Below, piece by piece: positions 31,688 through 39,651 of a DNA stretch of 64,000 bases; the stretch's first letter is position 1; every line of letters begins with the position of its first letter. The stretch comes from Eubacteriaceae bacterium (GTDB lineage Bacteria > Bacillota > Clostridia > Eubacteriales > Anaerofustaceae), in the NCBI GenBank assembly GCA_017551505.1, contig JAFZLL010000042.1, positions 1 through 64,000 of the forward strand. The letters run 5' to 3'. The position numbers and the translations under genes were made by a program. The notes beneath the pieces were generated by a model. That model did not search any database, was not told where the DNA came from, and saw nothing but the letters and a program-made list of their open reading frames with translations.

Positions 31688-33001
31688 ATGTTCGACCAGC
31701 TTGGCGAAAAGATTCAGAAAGCCTTCAAGAAACTGAGCGGCAAAGGCCTGCTCAATGAGAAAGACATCGACGATACACTCAGGGACATCCGCATGGCACT
31801 CCTCGAAGCGGACGTCAACTTCAAGGTGGTCAAGAGCTTTTTGGCCGACGTCAAGGCGGAAGTCATGACCGAAGAGGTCATGCGGAGCCTCACTCCCTCC
31901 CAGCAGGTCATAAAGGCTGTGGACAGGGTGCTCACGAAGCTCCTCGGCGGCAGCACCGCGGATCTCAGGCTTTCGGGCAACCCTGCGGTCATCCTGCTTG
32001 CCGGTGTCCAGGGAAGCGGCAAGACCACTTCAGCGGCAAAACTCGCACTGTATCTGAAACAGAAGGACAGAAGGGTCCTTGCGGCAGCCTGCGATACCCA
32101 CAGGGCCGCGGCGGCAAAACAGCTCGAGATACTTTGCAAGTCGATCGGCGTGGACGTAAGGTCCTTCCGGGAAGGAGAGACCGCGGACGAAGCGGCGGCC
32201 AATGCCCTTAAGGAAGCGAAAGCCGGCGCTTATGACGTCCTGATAGTCGACACGGCGGGACGTCAGCATGTGGACGATGAGCTCATGGACGAGATAACCA
32301 GGATCGCCAAAGCAGTCGATCCCTGCGAGATCCTCTTTGCCATCGACTGCATGGCCGGACAGAGCGCTGTCGATTCCGCGAAAGCTTTTGATGAAGCCCT
32401 GAAGGTGACCGGCTTCATCCTTACGAAAGCGGATTCCGACGCCAGGGGAGGCGCAGCCCTTTCGGTCAGCTATATCACAGGCCGTCCTATCAAGTTCTCG
32501 GGCACGGGAGAGAAGCTCAGTGACTTCGAGGTCTTCCACCCACAGCGCATGTCGGGCAGGATTCTCGGCATGGGGGATATGCTGACACTGATAGAAAAGG
32601 CCGAAAAGGCCTCCGATGCGGAGACTCAGCTGAAGCTGGCCAAGAAGATGGCCAAAAACCAGTTCACCCTTGAGGATTACCTCACCCAGCTGGATTCCCT
32701 CCAGAAAATGGGGGGCATCGGGGAGGTGCTCAACAGCATTCCCGGAGCCGCGGGAAAGCTCAAAGGCATAACCGTGGACGAGAAAGCCATAGTCCGCGTC
32801 AAGGCGATAATACAGTCCATGACAGTCAAAGAAAGGGAGGAGCCTTCCATCATCAACGCCTCCCGGAGGAGGCGCATCGCCGCGGGAAGCGGCACCACCG
32901 TCACAGACGTCAACCGCGTCCTCAATTCATTCAGCGAGATGAAAAAGATGATGAAGCGTATGAACGGCAATAAGCGGAAAATGAAATTCCCGTTTATGTA
33001 A
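31688..33001 (+). CDS. ffh: Signal recognition particle protein Ffh
   Basis: 437 residues: helical N domain, GTPase G domain with GVQGSGKTTSAAKLA, DTAGRQ and TKADSD, and a methionine-rich M domain at the C-terminus (QKMGGIGEVLNSIPG, MKKMMKRMNGNK) that binds SRP RNA and signal sequences. It targets membrane proteins co-translationally with FtsY. AGGAG lies before the ATG, and the C-terminus is complete. The SRP RNA gene was not found in the window. Confidence 0.96.
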   Translation: MFDQLGEKIQKAFKKLSGKGLLNEKDIDDTLRDIRMALLEADVNFKVVKSFLADVKAEVMTEEVMRSLTPSQQVIKAVDRVLTKLLGGSTADLRLSGNPAVILLAGVQGSGKTTSAAKLALYLKQKDRRVLAAACDTHRAAAAKQLEILCKSIGVDVRSFREGETADEAAANALKEAKAGAYDVLIVDTAGRQHVDDELMDEITRIAKAVDPCEILFAIDCMAGQSAVDSAKAFDEALKVTGFILTKADSDARGGAALSVSYITGRPIKFSGTGEKLSDFEVFHPQRMSGRILGMGDMLTLIEKAEKASDAETQLKLAKKMAKNQFTLEDYLTQLDSLQKMGGIGEVLNSIPGAAGKLKGITVDEKAIVRVKAIIQSMTVKEREEPSIINASRRRRIAAGSGTTVTDVNRVLNSFSEMKKMMKRMNGNKRKMKFPFM

Positions 33002-33031
33002 TAAAGAATAATTAACAGAAAGGCATACAAA

Positions 33032-33268
33032 ATGGCAGCAAAAATCAGATTGAAGAGAATGGGCGCGAAGAAGGCCCCCTACTACAGGATAGTCGTGGCG
33101 GATGACAACACGACCCGCGGAGGAAAAGCCATCGCAGAGCTCGGCAGCTATGATCCAAGGACCAAGGAAGTGAAGATCGATGCCGAAGGATCCAAAAAGT
33201 GGCTCGCCAACGGCGCAATCCCCACACCTACAGTCAAAGATCTCCTTAAAAAGAACGGAGTCCTCTGA
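33032..33268 (+). CDS. rpsP: 30S ribosomal protein S16
   Basis: 78 residues. The signature [20 protein letters not shown] and the later LGSYDPRTK are diagnostic. It is part of the small-subunit body and follows ffh by 30 bases in the usual order. Confidence 0.96.
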   Translation: MAAKIRLKRMGAKKAPYYRIVVADDNTTRGGKAIAELGSYDPRTKEVKIDAEGSKKWLANGAIPTPTVKDLLKKNGVL

Positions 33269-33280
33269 TAAGGAGGTCCG

Positions 33281-33517
33281 GTGTTGAACGAACTGATCGA
33301 ATTCATCGCGAAAAGCCTGGTCGATGATCCCGATGCCGTCAGGCTGACCGAGAAAAAGAAGGACAGGCTCACCGTCCTTGAGCTTCACGTAGCTCCGGGG
33401 GACATGGGCAAAGTCATCGGCAGACAGGGAAGGATCGCCAAGGCGATACGTACGGTGCTCAAGGCCTATTCAGTTAAGCACAATACCCACGTAGTCCTTG
33501 ATATCGTAAATGACTGA
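33281..33517 (+). CDS. khpA: KH-domain RNA-binding protein KhpA
   Basis: 78 residues with one KH domain, GxxG loop at VIGRQGRIAKAIR. KhpA works with KhpB as a small-RNA/mRNA chaperone affecting cell division in Gram-positive bacteria. The GTG start lies after AAGGAGGTCC; a TTG one codon later is possible. rimM, trmD and rplS, which often follow, are absent here. Confidence 0.92.
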   Translation: MLNELIEFIAKSLVDDPDAVRLTEKKKDRLTVLELHVAPGDMGKVIGRQGRIAKAIRTVLKAYSVKHNTHVVLDIVND

Positions 33518-33524
33518 TAAATGA

Positions 33525-33580
33525 TTTGACAGATGTCAAATGATGTTTTCAACGTAAATATACCTATTGACATCTGTCAG
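33525..33580. repeat. Pair of inverted TTGACA-N2-TGTCA dyads after khpA
   Basis: TTTGACAGATGTCAAA (33525-33540) is a 7-2-7 dyad, and TTGACATCTGTCAG (33567-33580) is the same sequence in the opposite orientation. The two copies can also pair with each other as a 13-bp stem with a 27-base loop. They could be repressor sites or a processing hairpin. No known regulator is assigned. Confidence 0.5.
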
Positions 33581-33598
33581 ACATTGATGGAAACGGGG

Positions 33599-33634
33599 TA
33601 CCGGTCTGCTGCACAGGCAGCAGACCGGTATTTG
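33599..33634 (+). terminator. Strong hairpin, probable end of the ffh operon
   Basis: TACCGGTCTGCTGC (33599-33612) pairs perfectly with GCAGCAGACCGGTA (33617-33630) around four bases. The following T run is short (TTTGTG), so termination may be partial. Confidence 0.6.
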
Positions 33635-33730
33635 TGTTATCCCGATCGATGATTACCTTACAGTGATTCCCGCCAGGACATATCCGCACCCGTTCTATAA
33701 ATTGTATGAACAATATTGACATATTATTTC

Positions 33731-33759
33731 TTGACAGACATACCGCGGTATGTTACTAT
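33731..33759 (+). promoter_or_regulatory. Promoter of the corrinoid protein gene with operator in the spacer
   Basis: TTGACA (33731-33736) and TACTAT (33754-33759) are 17 bases apart. The spacer is filled by ACATACCGCGGTATGT (33738-33753), a perfect 16-bp palindrome. A second dyad, CGGTATACGATACCG (33772-33786), shares the GGTAT half-site just after the start of transcription. The layout is that of direct repression, probably by a TetR-type protein. Confidence 0.75.
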
Positions 33760-33808
33760 TAAGGCGCAGTTCGGTATACGATACCGATCATTTATTAGGG
33801 AGGGAAAA

Positions 33809-34450
33809 ATGGCAGATCTCAGCAATTTAGCCCAGTTCATGGGTGATCTGGATGAGGAAGGCGTACTCGGAATCATCGACAAATTGGTAGAGGAAGGCGC
33901 AGGGGCGGACGAAGGCAACGAAGCAATCATGGAATTGCAGAAGGGCATGAACACCGTCGGCGATCTTTTCGAAAAAGGCGAATACTTCGTAGGAGACCTG
34001 ATCTTCGCGGGAGAGATCCTTACAGAAGCTATCGAGAAATGCAAACCGCTTATAGCGGGAACGACAACGGAGAAGCTCGGAGTCATGGTGCTCGGCACTG
34101 TGCACGGCGACCTGCATGACATCGGCAAGAACATCTTCAAAAATATGGTGGAGATAGCAGGTTTCGAGGTACACGACATCGGCATCGACCAGAACCCGGA
34201 AGCTTTCGTGGACAAAGTCAAGGAGACCGGCGCCGGATACGTTGGCATGAGCGGGGTCCTGACCCTCGCGCTCGACTCCATGAGGGAGACCGTAGACGCC
34301 CTGAAGGAAGCAGGGCTCAGGGACAAGCTGAAGGTCATCATCGGCGGCAACTGCGTTACGGAGGAAGCCTGCAAGACCATCGGAGCCGACGCCTGGACCA
34401 CCAATGCCGCAGAAGGCGTCAGGATATGCAAGGGCTGGGCCGGAAAATAA
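33809..34450 (+). CDS. Methyltransferase cognate corrinoid protein (MtbC/MttC-like)
   Basis: 213 residues: N-terminal helical cap domain and C-terminal B12-binding domain with GTVHGDLHDIGKNI, whose DLHDIG histidine is the lower cobalt ligand, and later GGNCVTEEA. Such proteins carry a methyl group from a substrate-specific methyltransferase (for methylamines, betaines, methanol or methylthiols) to tetrahydrofolate or CoM. No partner methyltransferase or reactivating ferredoxin is adjacent, so it is an orphan here. AGGGAGGG precedes the ATG; the open frame upstream to 33716 covers the promoter. Regulated as described for the promoter at 33731. Confidence 0.9.
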   Translation: MADLSNLAQFMGDLDEEGVLGIIDKLVEEGAGADEGNEAIMELQKGMNTVGDLFEKGEYFVGDLIFAGEILTEAIEKCKPLIAGTTTEKLGVMVLGTVHGDLHDIGKNIFKNMVEIAGFEVHDIGIDQNPEAFVDKVKETGAGYVGMSGVLTLALDSMRETVDALKEAGLRDKLKVIIGGNCVTEEACKTIGADAWTTNAAEGVRICKGWAGK

Positions 34451-34470
34451 ACGGACCTATTTATATAAAA

Positions 34471-34528
34471 GGAGCCTCCCTGATATGTACTCGGGATTCT
34501 GGGTACATATCACCCGGCTCCTTTTTTT
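34471..34528 (+). terminator. Terminator of the corrinoid gene, tetraloop interrupted by mini-element C
   Basis: GGAGCC (34471-34476) pairs with GGCTCC (34516-34521) followed by TTTTTTT. Removing element C and one CCC leaves GGAGCC-TCCC-GGCTCC, a perfect short terminator, so the insertion lies exactly in the loop. Confidence 0.8.
34478..34515. mobile_element. Mini IS3-type element C (32 bp), 3-bp target duplication CCC
   Basis: The core 34481-34512 begins TGATATGTAC and ends GTACATATCA, a 10-bp inverted repeat. CCC stands on both sides (34478-34480, 34513-34515). Its right half, ATTCTGGGTACATATCA, is identical to the right end of the IS3-family remnant at 14022-14038, which identifies the parent element. 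Confidence 0.75.
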
Positions 34529-34551
34529 ACGTGGTCTGTTTCCTGCCCCTG

Positions 34552-34959
34552 TTATCTCCTCTTCTTTCCGTAAGCGACGGCTTCGACTTCGATAAGGCCG
34601 CCTTTGGGAAGCTTGCTCACCTCAACACAGCTGCGTGCCGGGAACTGTTTGAAATATCTCCCGTAGATCTCGTTGAAGGCCGCAAAATTATTCATGTCCG
34701 TAATGAAGCAGGTGGTCTTCAGGACATCATCCATCGTAAGGCCTGCCTTTTCGATTATAGCCTTGACATTCTCCATGGACTGCACAGCCTGGGACTCAAG
34801 GTCCTCGCCGGCGAATTCACCTGTCTCGGGTACAGTGCCAAGCTGACCGGAAACGAACAGAAGATTGCCGCCTTTCCTCCCCTGAGAATAAGGGCCGATA
34901 GCTGCCGGAGCCTTTGATGTCGCTATAGTCGTGATGCCGCGTGATGTGTTCTTCTTCAT
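34552..34959 (-). CDS. ridA: RidA family enamine/imine deaminase
   Basis: 135 residues. RidA signatures: AIGPYSQGRKGGNLLFVSGQ, the substrate arginine in FPARSCVEVSKLPKGGLIEVEAVA. RidA hydrolyses reactive 2-aminoacrylate and related imines released by PLP lyases. Its divergent neighbour is a diaminopropionate ammonia-lyase, which makes exactly such an intermediate. ATG 34959 follows GAGGAA by seven bases; the longer frame to 35040 covers the promoter. Confidence 0.92.
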   Translation of the reverse strand: MKKNTSRGITTIATSKAPAAIGPYSQGRKGGNLLFVSGQLGTVPETGEFAGEDLESQAVQSMENVKAIIEKAGLTMDDVLKTTCFITDMNNFAAFNEIYGRYFKQFPARSCVEVSKLPKGGLIEVEAVAYGKKRR

Positions 34960-35011
34960 GATGTGATTCCTCTTTTCCCGGCCGAAAGCCGTGGTTTTTC
35001 TCTTCAACACA

Positions 35012-35040
35012 ATTATAATATATGTGACAGTCTTAATCAA
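35012..35040 (-). promoter_or_regulatory. Promoter of ridA
   Basis: On the minus strand TTGATT (35040-35035) and TATAAT (35017-35012) have a 17-base spacer, about 50 bases before the ridA ATG, in the divergent region shared with the ammonia-lyase gene. Confidence 0.7.
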
Positions 35041-35077
35041 CCAACGCCCTGTCCAGTATATTCAAAGGAGATACGCT

Positions 35078-36199
35078 ATGGATATAAAGCTGCTTATCAA
35101 TCCCCATAAGAAGGATTCGCCCCTGCCGCCTTCCTTTAACGACGGAAACTACCGTGCCATAAGAACCTTCCATCAATCGCTCGCGGAATACCGTCCGACT
35201 CCTCTCGTTTCCCTCACGCACATGTCGAAACGTCTTGGCATAAAAGGGATCTATGTAAAGGATGAGTCGCAGCGGTTCGGCCTGAATGCCTTTAAGGCTC
35301 TTGGGGCTTCCTGGGCTATCCACAGGATGATCTCGGACGGCAGGCAGGTCAGCGCCTTCGTCACAGCTACCGACGGCAACCACGGAAAGGCCGTGGCCTG
35401 GGCGGCCCGAAAAGAAGGAAAACCTGCATACGTATTCATGCCCAAGGGCAGTGCGGAAAACCGCGTCAAAGCCATACAATCTTTCGGAGCGGTCGTAAAA
35501 GTGACTGATTCCTCCTACGACGATACCGTAGCCTATGCACGTTCCTTCGCGGAAGATAACGGCTATGCTCTGGTCCAGGATACGGGTATGGAAGGCTACA
35601 CGGATATCCCCATGGATATAACGATGGGTTACACGACTATGGCATGGGAAGCCGCAGAAAAGCTCACGGAGCGGGGGATTATCCCGACACACGTTTTTCT
35701 GCAGGCCGGGGTCGGTTCAATGGCAGGAGGCGTGATGGGTATGCTGATCGATTACTATAAGGGGAACGCGCCGATGATAGCCACGGTGGAACCATTTGCA
35801 GCGGACTGTGTATACCAGAGCGCACTGTCAAACAGGAGCGTGACCGTTGAAAGCACTGAGCCAACGATAATGGCCGGACTGAACTGCGGCACAGTGAGCG
35901 TCTGCACCTACGAAATGCTGATGAACAGGACCGCCGCCTTCATTTCATGTTCGGACAGTGTCGCCGCTGAAGGGATGCGTATCCTGGCACACCCGGAAGG
36001 CTCTGATGACAGGATCATCTCCGGTGAATCAGGTGCCGTAGGAGCCGGGATAGTCTCCTACCTGTGCGGAAGACCAGAGTACAGCCGTTTCAGAGACGAG
36101 CTGAAGATAGATGAAAACAGCGTGATCCTGCTCTTTTCCACGGAAGGGGCCACCGACCCGGATAACTACGAGAGAATCGTCGGGGAAGGCGTCCTGTAG
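35078..36199 (+). CDS. dpaL: Diaminopropionate ammonia-lyase
   Basis: 373 residues of the fold-type II PLP family. The PLP lysine is in RFGLNAFKALGAS, and TDGNHGKAVAWAA, QDTGMEGYTDIP and AGVGSMAGGV are typical of the enzyme that turns 2,3-diaminopropionate into pyruvate and two ammonia. Reaction goes through aminoacrylate, which fits the divergent ridA. It may also act on D-serine. ATG 35078 follows AAAGGAG by seven bases; the open frame upstream to 34991 is not conserved. The usual family length is near 400. Confidence 0.88.
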   Translation: MDIKLLINPHKKDSPLPPSFNDGNYRAIRTFHQSLAEYRPTPLVSLTHMSKRLGIKGIYVKDESQRFGLNAFKALGASWAIHRMISDGRQVSAFVTATDGNHGKAVAWAARKEGKPAYVFMPKGSAENRVKAIQSFGAVVKVTDSSYDDTVAYARSFAEDNGYALVQDTGMEGYTDIPMDITMGYTTMAWEAAEKLTERGIIPTHVFLQAGVGSMAGGVMGMLIDYYKGNAPMIATVEPFAADCVYQSALSNRSVTVESTEPTIMAGLNCGTVSVCTYEMLMNRTAAFISCSDSVAAEGMRILAHPEGSDDRIISGESGAVGAGIVSYLCGRPEYSRFRDELKIDENSVILLFSTEGATDPDNYERIVGEGVL

Positions 36200-36267
36200 T
36201 AAGGAATTCAGACATTCCGCTTGACTAAGCAAGGCGGAATTGATAGAATATCTTTTGCACGAAAAGT

Positions 36268-36343
36268 GGGGGCGTAGCTCAGCTGGGAGAGCGTACGGTT
36301 CGCATCCGTAAGGTCGAGAGTTCGAATCTCTTCGTCTCCACCA
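36268..36343 (+). tRNA. tRNA-Ala (anticodon CGC)
   Basis: The acceptor GGGGGCG pairs with CGTCTCC and contains the G3:U70 wobble pair that defines alanine tRNA. The anticodon arm is TACGG-TTCGCAT-CCGTA with CGC at 34-36; D loop AGCTCAGCTGGGAGAGC and T arm GAGAGTTCGAATCTC are normal. CCA is encoded. It reads the GCG codon. Confidence 0.95.
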
Positions 36344-36451
36344 TATAAAATGATTTGTATTAAGCGGCTCCAATACCGGACAGCCGCTTTTTTCACTCTT
36401 GGATTTCAGGGATCATACATCTGCAGAAAAATAAAGAGCCGCACATAAAAA

Positions 36452-36474
36452 AGCCCCTCTCTCCTGAGAGGGAC
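36452..36474 (-). terminator. Rho-independent terminator after rny
   Basis: AGTCCCTCTC and GAGAGGGGCT pair with one wobble around a four-base loop, followed on the minus strand by TTTTTT, just past the rny stop. Confidence 0.85.
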
Positions 36475-36483
36475 TTTCCTTCA

Positions 36484-38025
36484 TTACTTTGCGACCTCTG
36501 TCACTCTGGTCTCCCTGATGACATTGATCTTGATCTGTCCGGGATATTCCAGCTCGTTCTCGATCTGGTCGGCGATCTGCCTGGCGACATGCACCATCTT
36601 GAGGTCGTCCACCTCTTCTGGTTTGACCATGATGCGCACTTCCCTTCCTGCCTGTATGGCGTAGCACTTTGATACGCCGTCGAAGCTGTTGACCAGCTCC
36701 TCTATCTTCTCAAGACGCTTTGTGTAGCTTTCCAGAGATTCCCGCCTCGCTCCGGGGCGTGCGGCGGAAATGGCGTCAGCCGCCTGCACGAGGACCGCTT
36801 CCACGGTCTGCGGCGCGATGTCGTTGTGGTGTGCTTCCACGCAGTGTATGATCTCCGGCTTCTCCTTGTATTTCTTCAGCAGGTCGACCCCTACCTGGAC
36901 GTGGGAGCCTTCCACCTCGTGGTCGATGGCCTTGCCGATATCGTGCAGGAGCCCCGCCCTGCGGGCTATATAGGCATTGGCGCCGAGCTCATCCGCCAGA
37001 AGCCCCGACAGGATCGATACCTCCAGTGAATGCTTCAGTACGTTCTGACCATAGCTGGTCCTGTAATTCAGCCGACCGATGGTCTTCACCAGCTCCGGGT
37101 GGACCTTGCCCACATCCGTCTGCAGCACGGCCTGTTCCCCGAGCTCCCTCATCTTCTGGGTGATCTCTGCTTCGGCTTTTTTAACTGTTTCCTCGATGCG
37201 TGCCGGATGTATGCGCCCGTCGACGATGAGCTTTTCAAGCGCTATCCTGGCGATCTCGCGGCGCACAGGATCGAATCCGGAAAGAATGACCGCTTCCGGT
37301 GTATCGTCTATGATGAGGTCTATGCCGGTTGCTGCCTCAAGGGATCTGATATTGCGGCCTTCGCGCCCGATAATGCGGCCCTTCATCTCGTCGCTGGGCA
37401 GGTTCACTACGGATACCGTTGACTCCGCCACGTAATCGGCGGCGCAGCGCTGCATGGCATAGCTGATAAGCTCACGAGCCTTTTTGTCGGACTCTTCCTT
37501 GGCCTCTGCTTCTTTATTTTTAATCAGGAGAGCTGTTTCTCTCGAGATCTGTTTTTCCGTTTCATCAAGTAATAGCTGTCTGGCTTCTTCAAATGTCAGC
37601 TGGGAGATCCTCTCCAGCTCCTTTATCTGCTGCTGGTGCAGCTTGTTGATCTTATCTTCCTTCTGTTCCAGTTCCTTGGCTTTTCTCTGGGAGTTCTCAT
37701 CCCTGCGCTCGATCTGGTCGAGCTTCCTGTCAAGGGATTCTTCTTTCTGGTTGACCCTGTTCTCCAGGACCTTTACTTCGTTCCTTCTTTCCTTTATCTC
37801 ACGGTCGAGATCCTTGCGGGATGCGTATATCTCATCCTTCGCCTCATTCAGGCGGTCTTTTTTGATGCGCTCGCCCTCAGCCACCGCATCTTCCACTATC
37901 TTCTCAGCCTGAACCCTGGCACTGTCTATCTTCTTCGCTTCATTAGATTTGTTTATGGCAATCCCGCCCGCGATACCGACAGCTAAGCCCACTGCCGCTA
38001 TCAGGGCGTAAATGGCAAATTCCAT
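36484..38025 (-). CDS. rny: Ribonuclease Y
   Basis: 513 residues, the usual length. One N-terminal membrane helix with [14 protein letters not shown], a charged coiled coil to about residue 190, a KH domain ([17 protein letters not shown]) and an HD catalytic domain ([13 protein letters not shown]). RNase Y starts mRNA decay at the membrane in Gram-positive bacteria. The ATG has AAGGAGG six to eight bases upstream. Single gene with its own terminator. Confidence 0.96.
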   Translation of the reverse strand: MEFAIYALIAAVGLAVGIAGGIAINKSNEAKKIDSARVQAEKIVEDAVAEGERIKKDRLNEAKDEIYASRKDLDREIKERRNEVKVLENRVNQKEESLDRKLDQIERRDENSQRKAKELEQKEDKINKLHQQQIKELERISQLTFEEARQLLLDETEKQISRETALLIKNKEAEAKEESDKKARELISYAMQRCAADYVAESTVSVVNLPSDEMKGRIIGREGRNIRSLEAATGIDLIIDDTPEAVILSGFDPVRREIARIALEKLIVDGRIHPARIEETVKKAEAEITQKMRELGEQAVLQTDVGKVHPELVKTIGRLNYRTSYGQNVLKHSLEVSILSGLLADELGANAYIARRAGLLHDIGKAIDHEVEGSHVQVGVDLLKKYKEKPEIIHCVEAHHNDIAPQTVEAVLVQAADAISAARPGARRESLESYTKRLEKIEELVNSFDGVSKCYAIQAGREVRIMVKPEEVDDLKMVHVARQIADQIENELEYPGQIKINVIRETRVTEVAK

Positions 38026-38251
38026 TGTCTTAATTCCTCCTTATGTCGTTGTCAAGCAGCTTTTCCGCTAAGCGCGGATATATTACTCATGATTCTTATT
38101 CAACAGAAAAACATTTCACGATTATGTGCATTATAGCACACTCTGGAAAACTTACAGTGCACTTTATCCAAATACAATATACTGCCGGATATTTTTTATT
38201 CCGGGCATGTGCTATAATCTTATCGAAATACCCTGTAGAAAGGACATCGCC

Positions 38252-39397
38252 ATGAGGATACTTCTGGTCGTCACCGATCCAAAGGAAAAGTATTATGACT
38301 TTGTGCGAGGGGCTCTGCTCTCTGCACACCACGAGGTATACGCCGCTTTTGCGGGAGGACAGGGTTCGCTGGAACCACTTGTGGTATCAGGCAGAATCAA
38401 ACCAGTGGAATGGAGCCTCTCCGCCGAAGATCTGTCCGCCATCGCCGGGAGCACTGCCGGCGGAGAACTGGAAAGCATCCGCAGGCGCATCATGGAGTCA
38501 AGCGGAGGGCAGCCATTCGACGCGGTGATACTCCAGAGCCTTTCTGACGACGTCTCCAAGATCGGAGCTGCCTTCGCGGGAGAGCCCTCAACTTTCCTCT
38601 ATACTTTTTTCAGCGACGACGAACTGTCTCCCGGAACGGACAGGATATCCCACGGAATCTGCCTCGAAAAAGCCAGATTTGTGGTAGTGTCTTCTGACGA
38701 GATCGGACGTGCCTTTATAAACGAGACCGGCAGTGCGTATATGAACAAACTGGTAAGGTGGAAGCTGGGTGTGGGAGGGCTTGACGATATAGATCAGACC
38801 AAGCGCAGAATCTCCAAATCGGAATGCAGGCGCCTATTCTCAGAGATGTTTTCAAACCTGCTCATCGTCATGGGCAACGAAAATGACAATACCTGGCGCT
38901 ACGAAGAAGCGATCGAAGCGCTGAAGTCAATCCCGCGTCTAGTTCAGACGAGGCTCACCGTAATCATCGACGCAGCTCCTGAAAGCGCTGAAGGAAAGGA
39001 ATATATCGCCGGACTGTACAATACCCTCAACGGGGCGCTTTTCGAATACCATGTGGTAGAGGAACCTCTCGGAAGAGAGAATTCCGCCGCCCTGCGCTGC
39101 GCCGCAGACATGTACCTTCATTTCCCAGGCAGCGGGAAAATAACCGACGAGCTCGCCGAGTACATGTACAGCGAGACCTGCGCATGTCTTCTGAAGACCG
39201 AAGTGGATTCCGGCGATCTTGACAAGATCGGCGGAGAATTCTACACCTTCTCCGAGTTTTCCGAACTGCCTTCCATCGTGGAAAAAATATACAAAAACCG
39301 CAGCTATACGTATAATTCCAATAGCAGCCGCATCCGCCGAGCTTTCTCTTGGGAAGCGGCTTCCCCGATATGGGAATCCCTGATGAGGATGAAATAG
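38252..39397 (+). CDS. Protein of unknown function, possible GT-B glycosyltransferase
   Basis: 381 residues. The N-terminus ILLVVTDPKEKYYDFVRGALLSA resembles the first strand and helix of GT-B glycosyltransferases, with a second Rossmann-like half from about residue 205 (LLIVMGNENDNTWRYEEAIEAL, TVIIDAAPESAEGKEYIAGLY). The EX7E donor motif is not clear, so activity is doubtful. There is no signal peptide or membrane helix. An extended -10 box (TGCTATAAT, ending 38218) lies upstream; AAAGGA precedes the ATG. Single gene ending at the terminator at 39462. Confidence 0.5.
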   Translation: MRILLVVTDPKEKYYDFVRGALLSAHHEVYAAFAGGQGSLEPLVVSGRIKPVEWSLSAEDLSAIAGSTAGGELESIRRRIMESSGGQPFDAVILQSLSDDVSKIGAAFAGEPSTFLYTFFSDDELSPGTDRISHGICLEKARFVVVSSDEIGRAFINETGSAYMNKLVRWKLGVGGLDDIDQTKRRISKSECRRLFSEMFSNLLIVMGNENDNTWRYEEAIEALKSIPRLVQTRLTVIIDAAPESAEGKEYIAGLYNTLNGALFEYHVVEEPLGRENSAALRCAADMYLHFPGSGKITDELAEYMYSETCACLLKTEVDSGDLDKIGGEFYTFSEFSELPSIVEKIYKNRSYTYNSNSSRIRRAFSWEAASPIWESLMRMK

Positions 39398-39461
39398 GAA
39401 GAATAAGGCTGGTATGCAATCCGGCTGTGCTATTGATTGAAACCCTGAACTGTCCTATCCC

Positions 39462-39485
39462 GGGTCTGTTTAAAGACCCTTTTTT
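39462..39485 (+). terminator. Rho-independent terminator
   Basis: GGGTCT (39462-39467) pairs with AGACCC (39474-39479), extended by T-A pairs, and runs into TTTTTT. About 65 bases past the stop of the preceding gene. Confidence 0.75.
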
Positions 39486-39651
39486 ATTTTCCGGGGACCT
39501 GCGTGGACCGCAATGACCTACTACCCTGGCTTCAGCGCTGGACCTCATTTATTATTATCCTGTTAAAACGACCTTTTATTTGCACCCGTGGACAACAGAC
39601 CGATTATAATTGATCCATAGGATGACAAATGACATCTATAAGGAGCAAGGA

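Noticed and set aside
36029-36396. Minus-strand open frames across tRNA-Ala
   Set aside because: They are antisense to the dpaL gene and to a clear tRNA.
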